Origin: an uncultured Winogradskyella sp.
GTDB taxonomy: Bacteria; Bacteroidota; Bacteroidia; Flavobacteriales; Flavobacteriaceae
Direction: 5' to 3'
Length of the DNA stretch: 64,000 nucleotides
NCBI GenBank assembly: GCA_913055905.1
Contig: CAJXLB010000002.1
Span: 310,001 to 374,000, forward strand
Shown here: positions 58,477-64,000 of the stretch, piece after piece
Layout of the letters: every line of letters begins with the position of its first letter
Position numbering within the stretch: position 1 is the first letter of the stretch
The notes under the pieces: model-generated
Database searches by the model: none
Told to the model about the DNA's origin: nothing
What the model saw: the letters and a program-made list of their open reading frames with translations, nothing else
Translations under genes and position numbers: made by a program

Positions 58477-59010
58477 ATGAAGACCATAATAGCTTTAGCA
58501 GGAAGTAACAGTAGTACATCGATTAATCGGCAATTGGCAAATTATGCAGCATCATTAATTCGTAGTGTAGACGTTAAGCATCTTGATTTAAACGATTTTG
58601 AAATGCCGATTTATAGTTCGGATAGAGAGAAAGAAAGCGGATTTCCAGAAGAAGCCGTCAATTTCGTCAATGAAATAAGAAATTCGGATGGTATCGTGCT
58701 TTCACTTGCCGAATATAATGGCGCCTATTCAAGTGCGTTTAAGAATGTCTTTGATTGGGCGTCTCGAGTAGAGGGTAAGACCTTCTTAGGCAAACCAATG
58801 CTTTTAATGGCTACATCTCCTGGTCAACGTGGAGGAATCTCCGTTTTGGAAATGGCCGCCGCAAGATTTCCATGGCACGATGCTAACATTGTGGGGAAAT
58901 TTTCATTGCCTTCTTTCCATAATAATTTTGAAAATGGAGAAATAACCAATCAAGAGTTGAAGGATGAACTACTGGTTGAAGTTAAACAATTTCAAAATAG
59001 TCTTTTGTAA
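58477..59010 (+). CDS. NAD(P)H-dependent FMN reductase
   Basis: 177 residues from ATG at 58477; the in-frame TTG at 58453 would add eight residues and lies in the promoter. Flavodoxin-like fold: AGSNSSTSINRQLA phosphate-binding loop, LAEYNGAYSSAFKNVFDW segment typical of the NADPH-dependent FMN reductase family, and ATSPGQRGG. It reduces flavins or quinones with NAD(P)H. First gene of an operon with GNAT, MarR and pirin genes; its stop overlaps the next start by one base (TAATG). Confidence 0.88.
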   Translation: MKTIIALAGSNSSTSINRQLANYAASLIRSVDVKHLDLNDFEMPIYSSDREKESGFPEEAVNFVNEIRNSDGIVLSLAEYNGAYSSAFKNVFDWASRVEGKTFLGKPMLLMATSPGQRGGISVLEMAAARFPWHDANIVGKFSLPSFHNNFENGEITNQELKDELLVEVKQFQNSLL

Positions 59011-59291
59011 TGACAATAGATCACAACAGTACAGATAGCAAAGGCGAATTCTTTATAGCGAAGGATAATATAACCGTGGCCCAAATAACCTACAGTAATG
59101 CAGGAGATGACAAATTAATAATAGACCATACTGAAGTAGATGAATCATTAAAAGGAAAGGGTATAGGATATAATTTGGTTGATTCGGTTGTTGATTATGC
59201 TAGAGCCAAAGGACTCAAAATAATACCACTTTGTCCTTTCGCTAAAGCTGTATTCAAAAAGAGGAAGGAATATTCAGATGTCCTGTATTAA
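59010..59291 (+). CDS. Small GNAT-fold acetyltransferase (YidJ/YjdJ type)
   Basis: 93 residues, the short, single-domain GNAT subtype. The acetyl-CoA-binding pyrophosphate loop is KGKGIGYNLV and the closing LCPFAKAVFKKR is typical of this small group. The protein is far shorter than standard GNATs and the substrate is not known. Overlaps the FMN reductase stop by one base (TAATG), so it is translationally coupled. Confidence 0.82.
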   Translation: MTIDHNSTDSKGEFFIAKDNITVAQITYSNAGDDKLIIDHTEVDESLKGKGIGYNLVDSVVDYARAKGLKIIPLCPFAKAVFKKRKEYSDVLY

Positions 59292-59317
59292 GGATTAAAA
59301 TAAGTAAAACCACAATC

Positions 59318-59755
59318 ATGGGTGATTTAGCAAAAGATATTAATTCTAAATTCAAGAATAACAGAATAAAAGCATTATTGAACATCATTTATACGGCAAA
59401 TTGGATAAATAATTGCCAAAATGAATTCTTCAAGCCTTTTGGAATATCGCCTCAGCAGTACAATATATTAAGAATCCTTAATGGTGCTAATGAAGCGCTC
59501 AACGTTCAGACTATAAAAGATAGAATGCTAGAACGTTCCCCAAATGCCACGCGATTAATGGATAAGTTATGTGCAAAAAATTACATTCAACGTTTGCCAT
59601 CTGAGCATGACCGACGTGTGGTAGAAATAAAAATAACTCAAGAGGGTAAAAATCTTTTAAAATCAATACCAAATAATTTAAACAACGATTTACTAAAAAA
59701 TATTTCAGAAGCAGAGGCTAAACAATTAAGCGATTTATTAGATAAACTAAGATAA
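59318..59755 (+). CDS. MarR-family transcription regulator
   Basis: 145 residues. Helical dimerisation ends flank a winged helix: FGISPQQYNILRIL, the recognition region RSPNATRLMDKL, and the wing LPSEHDRRVVEIKIT, which has the typical D-R-R. One Cys (NCQNEF, near residue 33) and another (LCAKN) could give redox sensing, as in OhrR/MgrA-type members, but this is only suggested by sequence. It lies in the FMN reductase-GNAT-pirin operon and is the likely binder of the palindrome at 58431. Confidence 0.88.
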   Translation: MGDLAKDINSKFKNNRIKALLNIIYTANWINNCQNEFFKPFGISPQQYNILRILNGANEALNVQTIKDRMLERSPNATRLMDKLCAKNYIQRLPSEHDRRVVEIKITQEGKNLLKSIPNNLNNDLLKNISEAEAKQLSDLLDKLR

Positions 59756-59778
59756 ATACTAAAGAAAGGACGAATAAG

Positions 59779-60504
59779 ATGAAAACAATAATTCACAGAG
59801 CAGAAGAAAGAGGATATGCTAACCATGGCTGGTTGCAGGCCAATCATTCATTTAGTTTTGCAGGTTGGTATAATCCAGAAAAAGTGCATTTTGGTGCTTT
59901 AAGAGTGTTAAATGATGATGTTATTGCGCCAAAAATGGGATTTGGGACACATCCACATGATAATATGGAAATCATAACAATACCGTTAAAAGGTGTGTTG
60001 AAACATCGTGATAATATGGGTGATGAATGGATACCAGTTGTCCCAGGAGAAGTACAGGTCATGTCTGCAGGAACTGGTGTACAGCACTCTGAGATTAATG
60101 GTTCTGTAGACGAACACTTAAGCTTGTTTCAAATCTGGATTATACCAGAGGAACGAAGTGTGAAGCCACGTTACGACCAAAAAATGTTTAATGCCGAGGA
60201 CAGGAATGGAAAATTGCAAACTTTGGTTACGTCATTTAAAGATAACGATGATAATAGTTTGAAAATTCATCAAGATGCTAGATTGTCACGGATAGATTTA
60301 AAAGGTGGCGAATCATTTACTTATGACTTAAAAAGTAAAGATCACGGTGTTTATGTAATGAACATAAGTGGCGGAGTTTCAATTGCAGACACTCAATTAA
60401 ATTCAAGAGATGCCTTAGGGATTTCAGAAACAGCTAACTTTGATATAAATGCAACGGAAGACTCTGAATTGCTGTTTATTGAAGTGCCAATGATTAATCT
60501 CTGA
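59779..60504 (+). CDS. Pirin-family protein (YhhW-like)
   Basis: 241 residues. Bicupin pirin fold; the metal ligands are His58, His60 (GTHPHDN), His103 and Glu105 (QHSEIN), so a metal site is complete. Some family members act as quercetin 2,3-dioxygenases, and in bacteria they often sit next to redox enzymes and MarR regulators, as here. Substrate is unknown. Last gene of the operon; a terminator starts 24 bp after its stop. Confidence 0.9.
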   Translation: MKTIIHRAEERGYANHGWLQANHSFSFAGWYNPEKVHFGALRVLNDDVIAPKMGFGTHPHDNMEIITIPLKGVLKHRDNMGDEWIPVVPGEVQVMSAGTGVQHSEINGSVDEHLSLFQIWIIPEERSVKPRYDQKMFNAEDRNGKLQTLVTSFKDNDDNSLKIHQDARLSRIDLKGGESFTYDLKSKDHGVYVMNISGGVSIADTQLNSRDALGISETANFDINATEDSELLFIEVPMINL

Positions 60505-60525
60505 AAGTAAGTTTTATTTGGAATA

Positions 60526-60552
60526 AGGCACCACAAGTAGTGGTGCTTTTTT
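60526..60552 (+). terminator. Terminator after the pirin gene
   Basis: GCACCAC and GTGGTGC arms with a 5-base loop (AAGTA), followed by a T-run. Confidence 0.8.
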
Positions 60553-60608
60553 ATTTTAAAATACCGATATTTGTCTTTAACTAACTATCAAAAATTAAGA
60601 TTACGATT

Positions 60609-60791
60609 ATGGCAATGAATAAAAACACAGTCCTTGCCTGGGCAACTTGGATAATGATATTTGTAGGATTAGGTTTAATCGCTTTAGGCGCTTTTCGCTA
60701 CGATGAAGTTGCAGGCTGGGGTTTTGCAGCTGTTGGATTTGGATTCTTTTGTATTTCTTGGGTGTTTAATGCTTTAAAAGGCCGTGTATAA
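60609..60791 (+). CDS. Small two-helix membrane protein preceding ettA
   Basis: 60 residues with two hydrophobic helices (about 8-27 and 37-55) joined by a short polar turn (RYDEVAGWG). It resembles the small Bacteroidota membrane protein that is annotated as the CAL67264 family and often precedes ettA. Its stop overlaps the ettA start by one base (TAATG), showing tight coupling. Function unknown. Confidence 0.72.
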   Translation: MAMNKNTVLAWATWIMIFVGLGLIALGAFRYDEVAGWGFAAVGFGFFCISWVFNALKGRV

Positions 60792-62482
60792 TGAGTAGCG
60801 ATAAGAAAGTAATTTTTTCAATGTCCGGTGTAACCAAGACCTTTAAAGGGGCTAATACACCTGTGCTAAATAATATATACTTGAGTTTCTTTTATGGTGC
60901 TAAAATTGGCATCTTAGGACTCAATGGCTCTGGTAAATCCACACTCCTTAAAATTATTGCTGGAGTGGACAAAAACTATCAAGGTAATGTGGTGTTTTCC
61001 CAGGATTATACCGTGGGATATTTAGAACAGGAGCCACAGTTAGATGATGAAAAGACCGTTCTGGATGTTGTGAAGGAAGGTGTGGCGGAAACCGTAGCCA
61101 TATTGGACGAATACAATTCCATCAATGATCAATTTGGATTGGAAGAGGTCTACAGTGATCCTGATAAAATGGAGAAACTCATGAATAGGCAAGCAGAGCT
61201 TCAAGATCAAATTGATGCCAAAAATGCCTGGGAGCTAGATACCAAGCTTGAAATTGCCATGGATGCCCTAAGAACACCTGAAAGTGATAAGAAAATTGGT
61301 GTGCTTTCTGGAGGAGAAAGACGTAGAGTGGCACTGTGCAGATTATTGTTACAGGAACCGGATGTGTTGTTGTTAGATGAGCCTACAAACCACTTGGATG
61401 CCGAATCTGTTCACTGGTTAGAGCATCATTTGGCCAATTATAAAGGGACGTTAATCGCTGTGACGCACGATAGATATTTCTTGGACAATGTAGCAGGCTG
61501 GATTTTAGAATTGGATAGAGGAGAGGGTATTCCGTGGAAGGGAAACTATTCCTCTTGGTTAGACCAAAAGTCTAAACGATTGGCCCAAGAAAGTAAGGCG
61601 GCCTCAAAACGGCAAAAGACCTTGGAGCGCGAATTGGAGTGGGTGAAACAAGGCGCTAAGGGAAGACAGACCAAACAAAAAGCCCGTTTAAAGAATTACG
61701 ACAAACTGCTCAATCAAGATCAAAAACAGCTCGACGAAAAACTGGAAATATACATTCCAAATGGTCCTAGATTGGGAACCAACGTCATCGAGGCTAAAGG
61801 TGTCAGTAAAGCCTTTGGGGATAAATTATTATATGAAGACTTAAACTTTAAGCTTCCACAAGCTGGGATTGTTGGTATTATTGGCCCTAATGGTGCTGGT
61901 AAAACGACAATATTTAAAATGATTATGGGTGAAGAAGAACCTGATAAAGGTAGCTTTGAGGTTGGTGAGACGGCTAAAATTGCCTATGTAGATCAAAGTC
62001 ATTCGAACATAGACCCAGAAAAGACCATCTGGCAAAATTTTAGTGATGAGCAAGAGCTTATCATGATGGGTAATAGACAAGTTAATTCAAGAGCATATTT
62101 AAGTCGATTCAATTTTTCTGGTAGTGAACAAAACAAGAAGGTAAAATTGCTCTCGGGCGGAGAACGCAACCGATTGCACCTTGCCATGACCCTTAAAGAA
62201 GAAGGGAATGTATTACTTTTAGATGAGCCAACCAATGACCTTGATGTCAACACCTTAAGAGCCTTGGAAGAAGGGCTTGAAAATTTCGCCGGCTGTGCTG
62301 TTATTATAAGTCATGATCGCTGGTTCCTCGATAGAATTTGTACACATATTCTAGCATTTGAAGGAAATTCCCAGGTTTATTTCTTTGAAGGTGGATTTTC
62401 GGATTATGAAGAAAACAAAAAGAAACGTTTGGGTGCAGACGTTATGCCTAAACGGATAAAGTATAAGAAGCTAGTAAGATAA
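60791..62482 (+). CDS. ettA: Energy-dependent translational throttle protein (ABC-F)
   Basis: 563 residues with two ABC domains and no membrane segment. Walker A boxes GLNGSGKST (about 43-51) and GPNGAGKTT (about 363-371); signatures LSGGERRR and LSGGERNR; Walker B LLLLDEPTNHLD and LLLDEPTNDLD, each with the ABC-F Glu. The charged P-site tRNA interaction motif between the two domains includes the KQGAKGRQTKQKAR region. It binds the ribosome E site and controls the first elongation steps by ATP level. Coupled with the small membrane gene upstream. Confidence 0.94.
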   Translation: MSSDKKVIFSMSGVTKTFKGANTPVLNNIYLSFFYGAKIGILGLNGSGKSTLLKIIAGVDKNYQGNVVFSQDYTVGYLEQEPQLDDEKTVLDVVKEGVAETVAILDEYNSINDQFGLEEVYSDPDKMEKLMNRQAELQDQIDAKNAWELDTKLEIAMDALRTPESDKKIGVLSGGERRRVALCRLLLQEPDVLLLDEPTNHLDAESVHWLEHHLANYKGTLIAVTHDRYFLDNVAGWILELDRGEGIPWKGNYSSWLDQKSKRLAQESKAASKRQKTLERELEWVKQGAKGRQTKQKARLKNYDKLLNQDQKQLDEKLEIYIPNGPRLGTNVIEAKGVSKAFGDKLLYEDLNFKLPQAGIVGIIGPNGAGKTTIFKMIMGEEEPDKGSFEVGETAKIAYVDQSHSNIDPEKTIWQNFSDEQELIMMGNRQVNSRAYLSRFNFSGSEQNKKVKLLSGGERNRLHLAMTLKEEGNVLLLDEPTNDLDVNTLRALEEGLENFAGCAVIISHDRWFLDRICTHILAFEGNSQVYFFEGGFSDYEENKKKRLGADVMPKRIKYKKLVR

Positions 62483-62487
62483 AAAAT

Positions 62488-62512
62488 AAGCCAGCTCCTA
62501 AGCTGGCTTTTA
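62488..62512 (+). terminator. Terminator after ettA
   Basis: AGCCAGCT and AGCTGGCT pair perfectly around a 4-base loop (CCTA), then a short T-rich tail. It lies 6 bp past the ettA stop and could also serve the convergent small gene. Confidence 0.8.
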
Positions 62513-62516
62513 TATT

Positions 62517-62741
62517 TTAATTATCACCGTAAAGGTGACCTCCTGTAAAATCTTTGTAAGATTCATCAAGGTCCTTAAATGCGTTGGTGTCCATCAATTT
62601 CTTATTCTCAGCTTTCAGCTTATACATTTTTACAATAGCTATTAAAATAAAAACTAAGAAAATCGCGGCAACTGCGATTAAAATCATGGTCAACTGTGCG
62701 GTGGTGACCAGAAGTGCTATGGAGGGCAGATGGTTAAGCAT
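62517..62741 (-). CDS. Small membrane protein with charged C-terminal tail
   Basis: 74 residues. One long hydrophobic helix (about 15-38) follows a short N-terminus, then a basic/acidic mixed tail (KMYKLKAENKKLMD... YKDFTGGHLYGDN). No family recognised. The reading frame is clean, the layout is normal for a single-pass membrane protein, and it converges on ettA. The start could also be Met19, inside the helix, but that would shorten it, so the upstream ATG is preferred. Confidence 0.5.
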   Translation of the reverse strand: MLNHLPSIALLVTTAQLTMILIAVAAIFLVFILIAIVKMYKLKAENKKLMDTNAFKDLDESYKDFTGGHLYGDN

Positions 62742-62944
62742 GGTTACTTTTGGTGTTAGATTTGGTTTCTACATGGCTAATATAGAAAAAAATCAAATAT
62801 GCAACACGCTAAGTTTAAATTATTTACGAAAAATACCACTAAAAAACACCGATTAAACGATAGATAGTATCGTTAAAACACACTATTTTAAAGGTCTTTC
62901 GCACATTTAGATGTATGCAAGAGAAAGTTATTAACACATAAAAG

Positions 62945-63724
62945 TTAATACCACTTTAAAAGTGAAACTTCTATGGATGCATCTTCTTCTTCCACTAAAG
63001 ACTTAAACTTATTGACATCACTTAGACCTTCAGTTCCTCTGTAATGATAGGGGAATACTTGCTTTGGCTTGAAGTCCAAAACGGCACTAGCTGCACTCTC
63101 CACAGGCATGGTATACGGTAAGTTCATGCAAACAAAAGCTTTGTCTATGTTTTTTAGATTTCGCATCTCAGGAATATCTTCAGTATCTCCAGAAATATAA
63201 ACGCGCTCATCACCGAGCGTGAGTAAATAGCCGTTTCCCCTTCCTTTTTCATGAAATTTCAATGCTTCTTCTCGTAGATTATACATTGGAATTGCCTCAA
63301 TATTAATTCCTGAAACTGTCTTAACTTCTCCATTGGACATTACTGTTGGGCTGTCGTGAATCTCGCTTGGAATTTTGTCCACAACGGCTTGGGGCGCAAC
63401 CAATGGAATAGCCTTGATGTTAAGCGCTTCCAGTGTTTCGGTATTTAAGTGATCGCCATGAATGTCGGTGATTAAAACCAGTGTAGGTCTCTTTTGACCT
63501 TCAAATGCTTTGGTACCACCAACAGGGTCTACATAGATGACATTTTCACGATACTCTAAAACTAGCGTACCATGATTAATGGGAATAACCTTTACATTGG
63601 CATCAGTAGTTTCAACTGTTTTTTCAGTCTCTTCGGAATTGGTTGCTGTCTCTTTGGCTTCATTCTTACAGCTTGAAAAAAGCGTTAATACAACAAGTAG
63701 GGTAAATAGTTTGTAATTTTTCAT
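62945..63724 (-). CDS. MBL-fold metallohydrolase lipoprotein
   Basis: 259 residues from the ATG at 63724; lipobox FSSCK follows, so it is lipid-anchored. After an acidic Thr-rich linker comes a metallo-beta-lactamase fold related to the UlaG/YtnP-like group: INHGTLVLEYR, IYVDPVG, the metal motif as TDIHGDH, then GNGYLLTL, VYISGDTED and a late YHYRGTEG. The first position of the H-x-H-x-D-H motif is Asp, not His, which changes the first metal ligand. Substrate unknown. Confidence 0.72.
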   Translation of the reverse strand: MKNYKLFTLLVVLTLFSSCKNEAKETATNSEETEKTVETTDANVKVIPINHGTLVLEYRENVIYVDPVGGTKAFEGQKRPTLVLITDIHGDHLNTETLEALNIKAIPLVAPQAVVDKIPSEIHDSPTVMSNGEVKTVSGINIEAIPMYNLREEALKFHEKGRGNGYLLTLGDERVYISGDTEDIPEMRNLKNIDKAFVCMNLPYTMPVESAASAVLDFKPKQVFPYHYRGTEGLSDVNKFKSLVEEEDASIEVSLLKWY

Positions 63725-63884
63725 AAGGTTAGTTTTAGTCAAAATTACTTAACTCTTTTCTGTATCGCGCAGTTGTAACATTTTTATAACATTTACTACC
63801 TATATTTTACAGGATAAATTTTTATTCTCATTTAAAAATACCGACATTGTATATCCATTTTTTTAAACTTTAACACCTTATCAT

Positions 63885-64000
63885 ATGTCCGAAGAATTTG
63901 ATTTGCTAGAGACCAACTCTAACGAAAAACCAGAAAAGGTTGATGTCAATTGGGGAAAAGCCATTGACCAAATGAAATCTAAATTGGCCCAGGAAGACGA
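63885..64000 (+). CDS. 5' end of an unidentified gene
   Basis: The frame from ATG at 63885 stays open to the window edge (38 codons). The visible part is acidic and polar (MSEEFDLLET, then KAIDQMKSKLAQED) with no signal peptide, so a cytosolic protein. The start is likely correct because an AT-rich leader precedes it. Too short to assign. Confidence 0.5.
   Translation, partial: MSEEFDLLETNSNEKPEKVDVNWGKAIDQMKSKLAQED

Overview
The window looks like a chromosomal segment of a marine-type member of the Flavobacteriaceae (Bacteroidota). The evidence is AT-rich DNA, few Shine-Dalgarno sequences, promoters of the TTTG / TAnnTTTG type (the best one lies upstream of the efflux operon), a type IX secretion C-terminal sorting domain, many short lipoproteins, and Bacteroidota-style gene order around tsaD/rsmE and ettA. 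The genus cannot be fixed from the sequence. No CRISPR array, intact insertion sequence or prophage was seen.

Region 1 (1-11.5 kb) is the most unusual part. Three caspase-fold (C14-like) proteins lie in tandem on the plus strand. Two have a WD40-like propeller (or its truncated remainder at the window edge) followed by a C-terminal caspase domain. The one between them has the reverse order, caspase then TPR. The two complete proteins carry export signals. A minus-strand trio meets them tail to tail: a lipoprotein, a CHASE2 membrane protein with no cytoplasmic output domain, and a FecR-like exported protein. I read this as one envelope sensing/proteolysis module. Just beyond it is an orphan terminator next to a tRNA-3'-end-like sequence.

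Region 2 (11.9-24 kb) is accessory and housekeeping mix: a retropepsin-like protease with PDZ, a TMEM175-like channel, a membrane-bound LytTR regulator, an SDR, a beheaded adenylate cyclase remnant, a TPR histidine kinase/response regulator pair, a large PLP enzyme of the Cys/Met family, an atypical pyruvate kinase and tRNA-Pro(GGG).

Region 3 (24.3-35.8 kb) holds two operons. The first is the four-gene DNA ligase-associated repair cassette (MBL exonuclease, ATP-dependent ligase, Lhr-like helicase, metallophosphoesterase), with overlapping or abutting genes. The second is a complete RND efflux system (adaptor, pump, outer-membrane factor) behind a near-perfect Bacteroidota promoter.

Region 4 (35.9-50.2 kb) is core: RNA-modification genes (THUMP-like methyltransferase, TrmH-like, RsmE, TsaD), AI-2E transporter, DUF4159, parvulin, divergent TamB, then a central-carbon block pfkA-gapA-sugar kinase-mgsA.

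Region 5 (50.6-64 kb) contains a large T9SS-exported multidomain protein, an M24 peptidase, an acyl-CoA carboxylase subunit, a MarR-controlled redox operon (FMN reductase, GNAT, MarR, pirin) with a palindromic candidate operator, EttA with its small membrane partner, an MBL lipoprotein and the start of an unidentified gene.
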